DNA from: Actinernus sp. WN-2022
Lineage: Eukaryota; Cnidaria; Anthozoa; Actiniaria; Actinernidae
Direction of reading: 5' to 3'
DNA length: 64,000 nt
NCBI GenBank assembly: GCA_030867875.1
Contig: JAOWCC010001589.1
Location: 149,083,745 to 149,147,744, forward strand
Shown here: piece after piece, positions 52,361-64,000 of the stretch
How positions within the stretch are numbered: position 1 is the first letter of the stretch
Layout: every line of letters begins with the position of its first letter
The notes under the pieces: generated by a model
The model's database searches: none
Told to the model about the DNA's origin: nothing
What the model saw: only the letters and a program-made list of their open reading frames with translations
Translations under genes and position numbers: made by a program

Positions 52361-52794
52361 TTAAGATCTCCAAAACATACCCTACACGAGTACTGAGCGG
52401 GAATACTCGACTCTAGCTCAGAATAGTTCCGAGATAATATCTGAACTTTATCCCCGTATTTCGGCTTTTAATTTCTGTCAGCTAGGTGTCTTGAGCGGCA
52501 CTAATATTACAGAGTAACAAATAATGCAGCCTAGTTTCTCAATAATTTTAAATGGCGTTTGTTCTTGAGAACTAATTTCACTCATTGGAGTTTTAGTTTA
52601 GAGTTCCAGTGTGTTTTGAAAGTTTAGAGTCTACAGTCCTGAAAGGGTAAACGGCTTTTTTTGTCAAAACGCGCAAATTGAATAATATTGAATTTTAATC
52701 AGCTGACGTCACGGACACGGTGTGTTGACCGCGCGCCCAGCCGTTAGTGGGGGAAGGCTTTGGAGAAACGACACCCCAACGGCTGAAACCGAGC

Positions 52795-53091
52795 CTAAGA
52801 AGCAACTGGACAAAATGGTTGCGAGTCCTCACGCCTAATTAAGATATCAAAGGGGCAATTATGCGTGCTGTGTTTATAATTGATTATGGAGATTTTCACA
52901 ACAGCAGCCTCCCCTTTCTCTAGTAAAAGTTTAAGTTGGTCGAACTGCACGACATTTGCTGACTGATTCCTGTTCTTGGACGTTAGTTCTCCAACACGAA
53001 AAAAGCCGTAAAATGCAATAAGGAATATGGCTCGATATAAAATCTGCTGATAGGCAGAGGAGAATTTAACGTGCCCGAGACAATCAACCAC
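52795..53091 (-). pseudogene. Tyrosine-recombinase fragment (DIRS/Crypton-like)
   Basis: 98 residues. ILYRAIFLIAFYGFFRVGEL with following KISIINYKHSTHNCPFDILI matches the catalytic Arg box ('aFyGFlRvGELt') and the following strand of tyrosine recombinases found in DIRS-like and Crypton elements. The rest of the domain (H..R and Tyr) is absent, so this is a truncated remnant. Confidence 0.5.
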
Positions 53092-53403
53092 ACACAGGTC
53101 GCTCCCAATTTCAGTCTGATTTATTTAACATGTTGTCGCTACTAGTAGTAATCTCAGATGTGATATACTACTTATTTAGTAGTATTTTCCTTATTGGATA
53201 CAACCTTATCTACTGTAGGTATAGGCGGAAGGAATAACAGTTACTTAAAATAGCCCCTACCTTAGGTCAGAATATACTGAACAGAACATACCACAAAGGG
53301 CTACTCTGTTCCATAGTGACTACTCCTGACACATTTTACACTATTTACCACCCTAGGTTTTCGTCCCGAAAACAGGTATAGAGCTAAGCATAATTACGAA
53401 GTT

Positions 53404-54520
53404 TTAATTATCGTCATAACCGTAACGTACTGGAGGTCGTAAAACTTCGCCTAAGACGAACTGGTCTAATCCGATGTTCATTAGCCCTACCAGGGGCAGT
53501 GTGTTCTGAGGTTGAGGCAAACCGTGCACAACTTCAAAATCTCCCGACTCACGCCCAGGATAAACAACCCTTCCCCGGTCAGTTGGGATGTGACATAGTT
53601 TAAGGGGGTCATGGTGTATGACTGATTCTTTCCCTGTTTGAGATCTAACTTCCACTGAGTATTCTCATACTGACTACGCCTTTTGGCTCTTACAATCTCA
53701 AGGTGATCTTTCGCTGTGCCTAGCGTCCTTAAGAACTGACCTTACTGTTCTGGCATAGTCCGTTTGAGTGTTGGGATTATGAAGTGGCAAGCCGAATTCT
53801 AGTTCAAAAGGCATGCGAGGTATTCTTCGAATACTAACTGAATTGGACTAAGCCCAGTGGATTCTTGTCGGCTGGTATTATAGGCGTACACTATGGGGTC
53901 TAACCACAAGTCCCAAACGTCCCTGTCCTTTGAAACAAAGGCTGACAACATGTCCTGTATAGTTCTATTCTGTCGTTCTACCAGCCCATCACCGCAAGGC
54001 TGATATGCAGTGATCCTCGTTTTTGCTATTCCCATGATATCACAGATCTCGTGCATCAAGTTGCTTTCAAAGTTAGAACCTTGGTCTGAATGCAAGACCA
54101 CAGACGGACCGAACGAGAGAAAACTTTACTTACTAATGTCTGTGCAACAGTGGACGCTTTTTGATCTTTGGTAGGAAAAGCCTCGCACCATTCGTAAAGT
54201 GGTGCATCGCCACTAGGATGTGTTTGTTTCCTCAAACGGTTTCTGGAATGGGTTCCATATAATCTAGGGCCCAAAATGTAAATGGTTCTCCGACTTCGAT
54301 AGTTTGCATGGGTGCGTTGTTCGCTCTAGTTGTGCCTTGCGCTGTTGACAAACTTGACACTGTTTGATGTGTTCGGCATACCCTTAAGTACTTCCGGTAT
54401 TAACGACTCTGGGACGGCTGTTGCGTAATCCGGGTGTGGAGACCTTATGTTTCGAGAGTGTACGAGTAAATGATCGCGAACGAACAATCGATCGTAATTA
54501 TACCAAAAATTACGCAATAT
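53404..54520 (-). pseudogene. Ty3/gypsy integrase fragment, degenerate
   Basis: Frame 54101-53799 has VLHSDQGSNFESNLMHEICD (catalytic Asp) and CGDGLVERQNRTIQDMLSAF (catalytic Glu), then YAYNTSRQESTGLSPIQLVF: the gypsy-type integrase core. Upstream pieces in other frames (54274-54056) read GDAPLYEWCEAFPTKDQKAS, the first part of the core. Downstream, 53655-53404 is a pol C-terminal tail-like sequence. Several frame breaks; RT is missing. Left flank 53100-53400 may hold an LTR, but I cannot define it. Confidence 0.6.
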
Positions 54521-56452
54521 AGGGTCACTGTTCTATTCACTATAGTCCGGTCTAGGCCTTTTGTTAAGTTTACAACCAATCACTTTACATATGCGTTCAT
54601 CTTCTCGTTGTGCGTCTTTGATATTGATGGTCGAATTTATGGTGATCACGCAAGGTTCTTGTGGTTAACTTCCGCTTATCTCTGGTTTTGACCTCTCGTT
54701 ACGTACAATTTCCGAAGATGGCAGTGAATCTTTGGGATCCACTCTGCTAAAACTGTGTTGTTCGTTCGTACGCGAGGGTGAGATCATCAATTCATCATCC
54801 GTATCCGCCATTTCCTCGCTTTGTATAACTGAGCACTTGGTTCGTATAAGAACTGGAGCAAGATCTATTGTTACGCGGCAATGAATGTGGTTCAATATTT
54901 TTCTAAATATATTTCTTGACTAGTGGTATTAATGTTCTCAAATTAAAATGCATGAAATCGCTCGTGTATATGTTTTTGATTCCAAAACAAATTCAGCCAA
55001 TAGGAAGACACTAAAACAAAAGCGGATATATTATAGAATATTTCAATGTTCTCCACATAGGATTTCTTTCTCTCTCTCTTTACATAGTCACGTATTGTCC
55101 GCTTCAATCATTTTCTTTAACGAAATATTGTGAAATCAGAGTTCTTTCCTATTTTAGGAGGTTTGTTTATATTTAACCAATGAGATATCAAGTTTCAACA
55201 ATAGAAAAATAGGCAGTCTGGGACTGCATGTATCTACGGGGTATAGAATAGGAGTGTTGTAAAAGATTGACATTTCATATAGATTTTGAGTTGAGAGTAA
55301 TCATTAAAGAGGAAAAGTTAATAGACCTCTTTACTTTCGTATGCAAATTGCTCATTTCAGACCACATGACATTCCGTTGAAAATTGTTCTTTTATGATGA
55401 ACATCTAAAATATTTAGATATAAAAGAATCAACTCACAAGAGTGGAATCACGTGGTCTGAAATGGGTCAACAAACAACCAAGGTAAAGAGGTCTATTACA
55501 GTTAATCACTGTAAAAATGGAGTCAAAATGATGAGCAATTAGCTTCAATCATTTTGAGTTAATTGGGACTGTATAAAACGTCCTTTGTTGGAAGTATTTG
55601 ATTTCGAAAACCATGCCATTTTTAAAATAAACTTTTAATACAGTTGACTTGAATCTAAACTTACAAATATTAATAAAAATACAATCAGGAGCATTTTGTG
55701 TTTGATAGGGAAAGGTATGTGGCAAAAAAATGACTTATGATTGTCTTTGAACTTTTGATTTAATAACATTTGAATATATTAGTATATACGTAATTGCACT
55801 AACATTGACTGTTTCAAAATCAATGAACCTAGAAGCTGAGACCGAAATGGCTCATGGGTACATTAGCAATCATTTTATTTTCATATGCTTTTTGATGTTT
55901 TATCTGATATGGATAGGGTACACAATCTCGACTAGAATATGAAAATGTATCTCAGTTGCTGTTTGGACATTATGTTCATGGGGTTCATAGCAAAATCATC
56001 TAATCAACAGATATCCCGATGGTCATTTTGGTCTCAGCTTCAATGATTTTAAAGGGATCAATGTTTGTGCAATTAGGTATATTTGAAATTACTTGTATAC
56101 AAGATCAAAAAAACTGGAAAGTTTCAATATAAAGCCATGTTTGTCAGGTAAACGTATGACAAAAATTAAATGAGTGACTTTGAACTTTTGATTGGCAACA
56201 TTTGAATATATTATATATTTGAAATTACTTGTGTACAACGTGAAAAAAATGGAACATTTTAATATAAAGCCATGTTTGTTAGGTAAACATATGGCAATAA
56301 TTAAAGACTAAATATTGATCAAACACTTCAATATTTGATATTAACTTGAATGTATGCTGTATAACGTCAATAACAACAGGAACATCTAACATGAAAATCT
56401 AACATGAAAAATATAATGTTCAATCATATGTGTTGAGTCAAGTCATTTTTCT
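54521..56452. other. AT-rich, no gene; diverged tandem copies and a small foldback
   Basis: About 55320-55498 is a foldback (AATAGACCTCTTTAC ... GTAAAGAGGTCTATT, with inner CTCATTTCAGACCAC / GTGGTCTGAAATG). Between 55690 and 56310 there are about three diverged copies of a unit containing TAAAGCCATGTTTGT, GGTAAACxTATGxCAA and CTTTGAACTTTTGATT. No coding signal. Confidence 0.5.
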
Positions 56453-56851
56453 TCATAGGTGGATGGCAAAAAGTGAGAAATGACTCGTGCTTTGATCTGC
56501 AATCATTTTTTGTACTCCAGCAGGGAAGAACAGTTTTGACAAATCAGTTGAAGTAATTGTAGACAAGCTTGTTTGGCATTTGATGTTGAACAGGAAGCTT
56601 TGGATGGCGTCATTAAAGACAGTATAACTGATAATCTTTTCGTCAGTCTTCATAAGTAGTTGACCAACAACTTTTGTCTTAAGAACATCTTTCATGAGTG
56701 ACATGTGGCAGTTAGGACATGTAACTGTGTCTTCATCATCGTCTGGATCTTTAATGGTTTTATTGCAACAAATGCAAGAGGTTGTTCGTTTGATGTCAAC
56801 TCCAACACAGTGACCAAGTAAAAACAAATTCATTGTCTCAATTTGCTCCAT
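56453..56851 (-). CDS. Zinc-ribbon protein fragment, possibly RPA-like
   Basis: 132 residues. CICCNKTIKDPDDDEDTVTC followed by PNCHM gives a C-x2-C ... C-x2-C zinc ribbon. The rest alternates strands and helices (VVGQLLMKTDEKIISYTVFN; AIQSFLFNIKC). The order of ribbon then beta-barrel-like strands is reminiscent of the C-terminal domain of RPA70, copies of which are carried by Helitrons and other mobile elements, but the match is by eye only. ATG at 56851, intact. Could be a captured exon. Confidence 0.35.
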   Translation of the reverse strand: MEQIETMNLFLLGHCVGVDIKRTTSCICCNKTIKDPDDDEDTVTCPNCHMSLMKDVLKTKVVGQLLMKTDEKIISYTVFNDAIQSFLFNIKCQTSLSTITSTDLSKLFFPAGVQKMIADQSTSHFSLFAIHL

Positions 56852-57518
56852 TGACTAGCTAGTTAAATGAATATAAACTGCATATATATGCTTACATAGT
56901 AGCACTTATGGACTTCCGGTAATTCTTATTTTGCTTAGCTGGTATGTAGTGCATGGTGGAACTTTTTAAGTACACCTTGAATGCCTGCAAAAGTTATAAA
57001 CCCTAGGGACCACAAGGAAACATGGGACCGGAGGCAGATTGTGGTCGATTTTTGTAAGGATTTTGTTGATATCTGAATAATATCAATTTTTCGTGCTTTT
57101 AGCTACTCTTTCAAAGTTTATTGGCACTACCACAAGAAAGAAAGTTTTTGTTTAAGATTTCATGAATGGCTTAAAATGTCTTCAAGTCTGTTGTATTTTA
57201 ATAGTCTCACAGTGTGGTATTTCTTATTCTTTATTTCACGCTTGTACTCGCTCGCTCTACGACTAACATCTCTATCTCATCTCTATCACTCGCTCACTAT
57301 TTATAGTCTTGGTCACGATTGTGTGACTCTATCATCATCATATTCACATATCATATTCCATATATCATAAACACTACATCTCCCTTTTACTTAACAACAA
57401 AACAAACTCACAAGTATATTCAATGGTCATAGACTAGATAGACTGAGTGTTCGTAACTAAATAAACTGAACACGTATTCCTAAAGTTTATGAACTAAAAT
57501 AAAATGACTGTCAAATGT

Positions 57519-58889
57519 TTATGTCTCATCCAAGTAAAATCTTGGTCGGTTTCGATTTCGTTCAGGATATCTTCTAGGCGCTGCGCTTGCTAGTTCTGCT
57601 TCGGATATCCCTAGAGTTTCATTATCTGTATCTTCGTCTTCACCGTCATATCCGCGTGTTGTTTCTCTATCTTTCATTCGTTTGTTTTGAAAGAATTTCT
57701 TGAAATGAGATACATTTCTGGTGACTGGATAACCCTCTCTCTCTGCAGTTATCATTGTTCCGTTAATTCTGGTCACCGTCAAAGGTTTCGGATCAAATGA
57801 TGTCGTGAACTTGTTTCTGCGTTGCTGCTTAACAAGGACTTTACTTCGAACTGAAATGTCAGAGTGTTTTGCTCTTCGCTTTGCGTCGGTGTAGACCTTT
57901 GCTTTCTGCTGCTTCATTTCAGTGTTTCTCTTCGCTTCTTTCTGCAATTCTTTGTAGTCAATCTCTTCCTCTTTAATTAAAGATGGAATGTTATTGTCAA
58001 CCGGAATTTCCTTGTTCACATGTATTTTCTGCTCGTGGTCATTAAGCTTTCCTATTCCTTCGAATACCTTTGGATAACGACCTCTCAGCAGTGTTTCCGT
58101 TTTCGTGCTCTGAGCCGTGTCACCTTTCTCCGTGTGATCGACTGATTCGGGTGCGGCTTTCTTCACATCCGGTATTTTTGACAGCCTGTTGACTCGCATT
58201 GTGATTAAATGCAGATCTAGTGCAGTTTCATAGCTCAAAATTGAAGACAGATCTTTCCTCTCCTTCATCACGTACACGCTTGCCGCCGTAATACTCTTCT
58301 TTGATTCAATCTCAGTGTCAATCTTTCCTTGTAATGGTACTGGTTCCTGAGATCCAAATGCATAGATACGGGTTTTTGTTTTCTGCAACGGTATTTTCTC
58401 TTTTGCTGTGTTGCAAATGTTTTCATAGGCTTTCAATGTCAATACGTTTACTGTTGCTCCCGTATCAACTAGAAACGACACTTGCACTCCTTTGATTCTC
58501 AATTTTGCAACAGGCACTTGTTTCTCCTGTTGTTTCTTCTTCTTCTTTTTCGAGAAAACTGCAAAACAGTGTTCGCTGCTGTCGCTCTCGTCAGAACTTG
58601 TATCGTTCTTTTGCCGATCCTTGAGGTTGTTTACGCGTCTCTTTTGTTGGTCACGCCTCGTTTGCGCAACTCGTGGCTTGGCAGGGCGTTGTCTGCTCGA
58701 ACTGCCTTTACACATTTTCGCAAAATGCCCCATTTTGTGGAAGTTTCTGCATTCCTTTCCCGCTGCTGGACACTGGCCATTGTGTGGATAGTTTCCACCG
58801 CAATTAAAGCAAAGTTTGTTTTGTTGTTTAGTAGACTTTCTCGTCCGGTTGGCATCGCTGTTCGATCTCCTCTGTATGCTGGTCTGCAA
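57519..58889 (-). CDS. Gag zinc knuckle-protease frame fused to pol C-terminal tail
   Basis: 456-residue open frame. Zinc knuckles: [20 protein letters not shown] and [14 protein letters not shown] (first Cys pair altered in the second). Retroviral-type aspartic protease: [20 protein letters not shown] (DTG catalytic). After [19 protein letters not shown], which normally precedes RT, the sequence jumps to the chain end ([28 protein letters not shown]), i.e. the tail after the integrase. The deletion removes RT-RNaseH-IN yet keeps the frame open to the stop. It overlaps gag by 62 bp in another frame. The first codon is not ATG, so expression by frameshift from gag is plausible. Confidence 0.75.
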   Translation of the reverse strand: MQTSIQRRSNSDANRTRKSTKQQNKLCFNCGGNYPHNGQCPAAGKECRNFHKMGHFAKMCKGSSSRQRPAKPRVAQTRRDQQKRRVNNLKDRQKNDTSSDESDSSEHCFAVFSKKKKKKQQEKQVPVAKLRIKGVQVSFLVDTGATVNVLTLKAYENICNTAKEKIPLQKTKTRIYAFGSQEPVPLQGKIDTEIESKKSITAASVYVMKERKDLSSILSYETALDLHLITMRVNRLSKIPDVKKAAPESVDHTEKGDTAQSTKTETLLRGRYPKVFEGIGKLNDHEQKIHVNKEIPVDNNIPSLIKEEEIDYKELQKEAKRNTEMKQQKAKVYTDAKRRAKHSDISVRSKVLVKQQRRNKFTTSFDPKPLTVTRINGTMITAEREGYPVTRNVSHFKKFFQNKRMKDRETTRGYDGEDEDTDNETLGISEAELASAAPRRYPERNRNRPRFYLDET

Positions 58890-59394
58890 TTTCGATTGAT
58901 CGCGCGTATTTGATTAAGTCATAAAGTTTCGGGTCTTCACGGAGTGCTTTTCTACGTAGGCGAGTAGAGGTACACTGTTCAACAATCTGTGTTTTGATCT
59001 CATCGTCGAGATACTTGAAGTCACAGGTTCCTCCTAAATGTCGTAGTCTCGTTTGAAACTGGTCCATGGTCTCGCCAACTCTTTGTTTAGCTTGACGAAA
59101 TAGGTGTCTCTCGTATAGAGTATTGTGCTTCGGAGCGAAATACTCTGTGAGCTTTGCCTCCGCTGTGTCATAATCGTCTTCTGCTCCGGTCTCGGGAATT
59201 GTTGCGAAGATGGTTTCGACATCAGGTCCGGCTAGATATAGTAATAAAGCACGCTTTCTAGCTTTCGCTTTTATTTTCAGACCGACCATGCATCTGTTGA
59301 ATCTCTTGAGCCAATCTTTCCACCGAACTGCTAGCGAGCTCTGATCTGTATGGGGTTTGAATTGCTGAATTCCTGTAAAATCCAGTCCCGCCAT
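58828..59394 (-). CDS. Gypsy-type Gag
   Basis: 188 residues from ATG 59394, intact: [80 protein letters not shown] and [20 protein letters not shown]. This is the all-helical capsid-like retrotransposon gag arrangement seen in many metazoan gypsy elements. It lies just downstream of the 5' LTR and primer-binding site and would form the particle. Overlaps the zinc-knuckle/protease frame. Confidence 0.8.
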   Translation of the reverse strand: MAGLDFTGIQQFKPHTDQSSLAVRWKDWLKRFNRCMVGLKIKAKARKRALLLYLAGPDVETIFATIPETGAEDDYDTAEAKLTEYFAPKHNTLYERHLFRQAKQRVGETMDQFQTRLRHLGGTCDFKYLDDEIKTQIVEQCTSTRLRRKALREDPKLYDLIKYARSIEIADQHTEEIEQRCQPDEKVY

Positions 59395-59767
59395 CAGCTA
59401 TCCAATTTGAATCCTCGTCGCCAATGTTGTATCTTAATAGTCTCACAGTGTGGTATTTCTAATTCTTTATTTCACGCTTGTACTCGCTCGCTCTACGACT
59501 AACATCTCTACCTCATCTCTATCACTCGCTCACTATTTATAGTTCTGGTCACGATTGTGTGACTATCATCTTATCATATTCACATATCATATTCCATATA
59601 TCATAAACACTACAAGTCCAAATACGATTGAAGGCGGCAAAGATCCCTACGCTTCGCGAGCTACCATGTTAAACACAACAAAGCCAACAGCATATTATAT
59701 TTTGTCCAAAATATGGTCCCTTCATGTAGGCAACACATGAATTGCTATCAAAGTACAGTAGGGTTAA

Positions 59768-60047
59768 AGGGGCTATGTCACGGTAATAGGCTTCGCGTTC
59801 CGGGCCGGAATCGAAACAGCTATTTCCACCGCGTTTGATATGAACTACCGAACCTCTCGGCCATGTGGGATGCTTAAAATTAAAACAAAAATGACCAACA
59901 AACCGTGTATATAAACAGTCTCCTGGGAAAATATTGCAAACCCTTTCAATCAAGCATTGAAGGAGGGAAGTTAAACTGTTTGTATCCAATTAAAGCCACC
60001 AACCGAACGATTACTCGATACATGCGCAGTACCATGACATAGCCCCT
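59768..60047. mobile_element. 280-bp MITE with TTAA duplication
   Basis: Inverted ends AGGGGCTATGTCAxGGTA flanked by TTAA (59764-59767 and 60048-60051). No coding capacity. Confidence 0.8.
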
Positions 60048-60413
60048 TTAACACAATGCAAAACAATAGAACGACATACACAATACAATAGAACACAATA
60101 CACAATACAATTTGGTAGTAATTCATGTCTGCCTACATGAAGGGAGAACCTGATATAGTAATATCAGGAATTTATGAAGATTCTACGGGTTCTATGGCCA
60201 TTAAGGAAAAAATATGGATATTCGACTATCCATATACATGTAGTGTGCATGCAATTATCAGATTTCACACTAAATATTTCCCAAATAAAGGTTTAAACTT
60301 GTACTTTTGTATCCATTTTGTGTAAAGGTTGGACAGAAATTCTACTTGCCCTTGAACCAAACAATTAAAGGGTCACGTGTGAAATCGATACCTGCTCCAA
60401 AAAACGACCTTAA

Positions 60414-61324
60414 AGGTACAGTGCCATGCTTAGTGCGCATGCGCGAATGTTTGAATTTTGGTTGGGTTGTCCAGAAATCAAAAGATGGGGAGAAATTTGA
60501 TACGCGAAAGAAATCCTCTTCCATCGGCTTTGCCTAAGTTTCATTTGACCTTATACCTATTTAGAATAGTAATTTAGTTTTGTATCCTAGGATTTTAGAT
60601 GGTATTTTTGCGGGTATTTTTGACTCTGAATTCAGTGCCCTTGGACGGTTCGTCGAGCGGAGGAATTAATGGCTACAGAAGAAAGCTTCTGTTTCCTGGT
60701 AGTTTCGTCCAAAGCATTTGAGAGGGACACAATGAACGGCCTAGGAAACTTGGAGACAGTGACTCTGCTTGTAAGACGCTGAATGTACTATGATTCGCGT
60801 GTATTTATTAAAGTGTCAACACGGCCTTCGCTCGGTACAATTCAAGGCCTCGCTATTTAGCAAAATCGAACTCTTTTGTAGTGGAAGTGCTCTTATAATT
60901 GTACAACAACTTATCCTAAAATCACAAAGCCCCAAAGCTATGAGGTCAGAACGTTAGTTTCCCGTAGTTTCGCTTTCACTTCGCGAAATTGCAGCAGAAT
61001 GGAATATTATAATTCACACAGAAGTTGTTGTTTGTTTAGGAGTCGGCATTGCCGAGTGGATTCCTAAACTATTATCCCGAATACCTTACATGTAGATCTT
61101 CGAAACACTATCTCATGGTCCAGTGGGGAGTTTATACGATTCTAAATCCTGAACTGATGCAAATTACAAAACTAACTCTAGATTTCGTGCTAGCGAAAAT
61201 TCCAAAGGTCGTTCCAGATCAGTTGAGTTTTGACGTGCGTGACATTAACAGCGTGATTTTCCATTGTCTTTCTCATTATTAACAATCACGTGTTACGCGT
61301 GCGCATTACCGTGGCACTGTTCCT
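60414..61324. mobile_element. 911-bp non-autonomous element with TTAA duplication
   Basis: Left AGGTACAGTGCCATGC... and right ...GTGGCACTGTTCCT form imperfect inverted ends, followed on both sides by CGCATGCGCG / CGCGTGCGC-like text. TTAA flanks both (60410-60413 and 61325-61328). No transposase. Short frames inside show no family features. Confidence 0.65.
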
Positions 61325-61328
61325 TTAA

Positions 61329-62951
61329 GGTATCTGCACTGGCTAAAATGGTCAATATTTGATTTGGAATAGGCAGTAGATAATTGAACATTTGCATGCA
61401 GAACGGCCAATAAAAAAGAATTAGCTTGGCATAAATTTGTACACATCCCCTTTTTGTTAATTGAATTATGACTAGACTTATTTTGCGTTTTATTAAGCTT
61501 ACACGTTGAAATGAGTCCATTTGACCTTATAATATTGTTGAAAATGGGATTTGAAAAACGTGTGGTTAGAAATCCATTTTCTGGTTTTACAACGCGCAAT
61601 ATCATGTATTCCTACAAATAAAAGTTAAATATTAACAACGCTGTAATAAAAATGATTTCCATGACTTCCGACCACACGATTATTCGTTACAGTTTATGAA
61701 GTCTTCATGAGTGGTTTCGTAGGAATATCGTAAAAGCATTCAGAGAAAAATGTATTTGAAATGTCCTTTCGTACGTAAGTATCACAAACTTTCTTCTGGA
61801 ACCCTCAAAATATGCTTTAAACTCCATAACTTGAGTTGTATCTTGTTGTTGGCTATCTTGGATTCAAAACCGCTGACCAGAGCCACCAAGGACTCTAAAA
61901 AGTCGTGATTTTAGTCCTCCCCCCTTTGGGAAAGTTGCTTTTGTTTATCCGTTGTCAAGGCATGCCCACGAGCTCAAGCGTGACTTTGTACGCACAGTCA
62001 ATAATTACTCGGCTGTCCAAATGGGGGCTAAGACCTCAAGTAAACACGATGTTGAAGTCGATTGATGGCGTTTCTTCCGAATACGATATAACAAAAAGTA
62101 AAGAAAAAACAAGTCTCAGCAAACAAATGAAAGGAAGAAAAGGTACAGACACAAGAGGCATTGGTTCTTCCCCAGAAATGGGAAGCAGAGGCCATGCAAT
62201 TGCCTTTGTTAGCCTCGATCAGTCGCTATCGTTTGTTTCGTCGCAGAGAAACGTGCTAGAACATGCATGATATTTGAATGTGACTTGAACAGTCCTATCA
62301 TGAGTCCTCATATAGCGGGGGATTGTTTTTCTACGTACTACGTACCAAACCTGGAAAGGAAGATAAAGGCTGTGAATTTAAACAAGAAGAAGAATTGTAA
62401 GGTTTTATTGTTGTTTTATATATTTAGTTATGCAGTTGAAAGTTGATATGTATGATCGAGGCACGACAATTTCTTCTCACAAACTGACAAAGCTTGTGTA
62501 TAAGAACTTATAAAGGATCTTATAAATATATCGGTAAAGTTATGAATGAAGTACACTTCTAATAAATTCAGCGTTGAATGTCTCAGAACCGTCATCAAGT
62601 CTTGCAACCCCAAACTTTCCGTTATCTTAAAACATATTTACTTGTTTTTTCGTTAATCTTATATAATAATACGCTAAGTGTGTGTGTGTGTGTGTGTGTG
62701 TCAGTCAGTGTGTGTGTGTGTAACGCTCTTTCCCAGGGTCCCTCAATCGATTTCCTAATAGGGACCTTTAGCACCGACGGTTTTCGAGACGACGGCGACG
62801 TCAGTGATCGAAAGAGACTGGGCCGACGTTGGCGTTTTTCCCGCCGAAAATTAAACTTTAGCCGCGCGTTTTTGACGACGGCGACTTCTTTGACTTCAGG
62901 GTCTTTTGCAAATAGAATATTCGACGGTACTGTTCAGAACTCTACTGAAAA
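61329..62951. other. No supported gene; TG microsatellite
   Basis: A (TG)n tract at about 62680-62720 is the main feature. The frame 61905-62270 is open but shows no conserved pattern. AGGGACCTTTAGCACCGACG near 62759 could be the start of the inverted end of the PIF-type element whose gene follows, but its partner would be outside the window. Confidence 0.4.
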
Positions 62952-63624
62952 ATGAATACATTTAAGAGCATTCGAGAACTACTCTTACTTAGCTACGTAG
63001 ATAACACTGTTTCTGACGAAGAATTTGTTCTTCTTTATGGCGCATATCAGTCTAAAAATCCTGATTTTAATTATCAATGCTAATGACCCATTTAATATTG
63101 ACGGCATCGATCCAGCAGACTGTAAAGCAGAGTTCCGTGTGGAAAAGGCCGATCTTCCTCGCCTTCTAGAAGCCCTACAGCTACCACCAACGTTCAAATG
63201 CCAGCAGAGGAGTGTGTGCGACAGCATGGAAGGACTGTGCATGCTTCTAAAACGATTGGCGTACCCATGCAGATATGTAGATATGATGCCAAGGTTTGGG
63301 CGTCCAGTCTCTGTTTTAAGCCTGATGACAAACCACACTTTGGATTACATTTACGAAACCCATGGCCACCTGATAACAGAATGGAACCAAGATATCCTGA
63401 ATCCTCATGCTCTCCAAAGCTATGCCGACTCTATCTCGAGGAAAGGTTCGCCTCTAGACAACTGTTTTAGTTTCATAGATGGGACCGTGCGACCGATCTC
63501 CCGACCAGGATCTGATCAAAGAATTGTTTACAATGGGCATAAAAGAGTTCACGCCCTGAAGTTCCAGTCGTTGGCTTTGCCAAATAGGCTCATTGCCAAT
63601 GTCTTTGGCCCAGTAGGTAAGTAA
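62952..63624 (+). pseudogene. PIF/HARBI1-like nuclease, 5' part, one frame change, runs off window
   Basis: ATG 62952 starts FKSIRELLLLSYVDNTVSDE and a YGAYQSKNPDFNYQ segment. The frame stops near 63085, and one base later sense resumes as DPFNIDGIDPADCKAEFRVE, then RFGRPVSVLSLMTNHTLDYI and CFSFIDGTVRPISRPG (first catalytic Asp), followed by YNGHKRVHALKFQSLALPN. It ends at GPVGK|GTAAGT, a strong splice donor. This is the N-terminal half of a DDE_4 (PIF/Harbinger, HARBI1-like) nuclease. The remaining exon(s) should lie beyond the right edge or be lost. The single surplus base is a lesion or a sequence error. Confidence 0.7.
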
Positions 63625-64000
63625 AAACCTGAAAAGTTTCTTTAGCTGGTAATTACGCATAACGAACGATTAGTCCAATCTGTTTAAGATTAAAACATAA
63701 AGAAGTAAGATATTTTTGTTGAAAAGAATAGCCGGGCTAAAACTAAAAATAATTACTTTCTACTTTTTGAAGTCATTATTTAAAAAATACGGTCTATTTT
63801 ATGAGGGTGAATGTACACTCGATAGTAGATAAACTGATAAATTCGTGGACCTCAAGAAAACAGATAAATCAAGGCCTAGTATTAGTAACGATATCTTATT
63901 TTGGTAGCTGCAGTGAAATGGCTTCCAAAATGGGCAATGTGCAAAAAAGCTACAGAAGGATAAACGAATGCGGGAATATATATATATAGTGGCTAGTAAA

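Larger units (their letters stand above)
57189..59614 (-). mobile_element. Internally deleted gypsy-like LTR retrotransposon
   Basis: Two 190-bp direct repeats, 57189-57378 and 59425-59614 (TGTTGTAT...CACTACA), about 95% alike, are flanked by AGTC on both sides (57185-57188 and 59615-59618). On the minus strand the 5' LTR is followed by TTGGCGACGAGGATTC, a likely primer-binding region. The 3' LTR is preceded by the polypurine tract AAAAGGGAGA. Two frames, gag and protease-tail, fill the interior, but RT, RNase H and integrase are missing. Only 2.4 kb long, it must have used proteins from intact relatives. Confidence 0.85.

Noticed and set aside
61905..62270. 121-residue plus-strand frame
   Set aside because: No recognisable motif, no codon or splice evidence, and it lies in an element-rich region.

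Overview
This is eukaryotic, almost certainly animal, DNA. It is AT-rich and intron-bearing, and nearly every recognisable gene belongs to a transposable element. The mix (a Polinton/Maverick-type element, pogo-like and PIF/Harbinger transposons, CR1-like LINEs, gypsy remnants, a Crypton-type recombinase and many small inverted-repeat elements), plus protein families I associate with coral and anemone genomes, suggests an anthozoan cnidarian. No ordinary single-copy host gene is clear.

Layout. 0-2.6 kb: LTR-element and LINE debris. 2.58-11.22 kb: one PIF/Harbinger element (TAA target duplication) with decayed Myb-like and transposase genes, into which a complete pogo-like transposon (4.01-7.23 kb, TA duplication) carrying an extra HIRAN-domain gene has inserted. 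12.0-12.6 kb: a broken AAA-ATPase fragment. 13.12-46.03 kb: the centrepiece, a 32.9-kb composite whose ends are inverted (TACGGTGG...CCACCGTA) and flanked by an exact 6-bp direct repeat, GGTTTC. 46.1-64 kb: LINE, Crypton, gypsy and TTAA-flanked element remnants, ending with a PIF-type nuclease gene at the window edge.

The composite has two halves joined head to head at a large palindrome (about 29.14-29.68 kb). The right half (29.46-46.03 kb) is a Polinton-like virus-derived element. It encodes an F-box/ankyrin protein, a Cys-rich protein, a TFIIB-like factor, several conserved structural or membrane-type proteins, a probable double-jelly-roll major capsid protein, an A32-type packaging ATPase, a retroviral-type integrase and a protein-primed family B DNA polymerase. 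A 57-bp promoter-like module is repeated three times. Two of the copies lie in the terminal repeats, so they face the first gene from each end. The left half (13.12-29.38 kb) is bounded by a perfect 203-bp inverted repeat plus the same 18-bp tandem repeats. It holds an intron-containing HECT ubiquitin-ligase-like gene and a convergent DDE-integrase gene, with several later insertions between and around them.

The Polinton half carries several coding lesions (an in-frame stop in the integrase, single-base frame changes in the polymerase and in a membrane-protein gene, and a stop in a small gene), yet its terminal repeats are almost identical. It is either a recently inserted, already defective copy, or the lesions are sequence errors.
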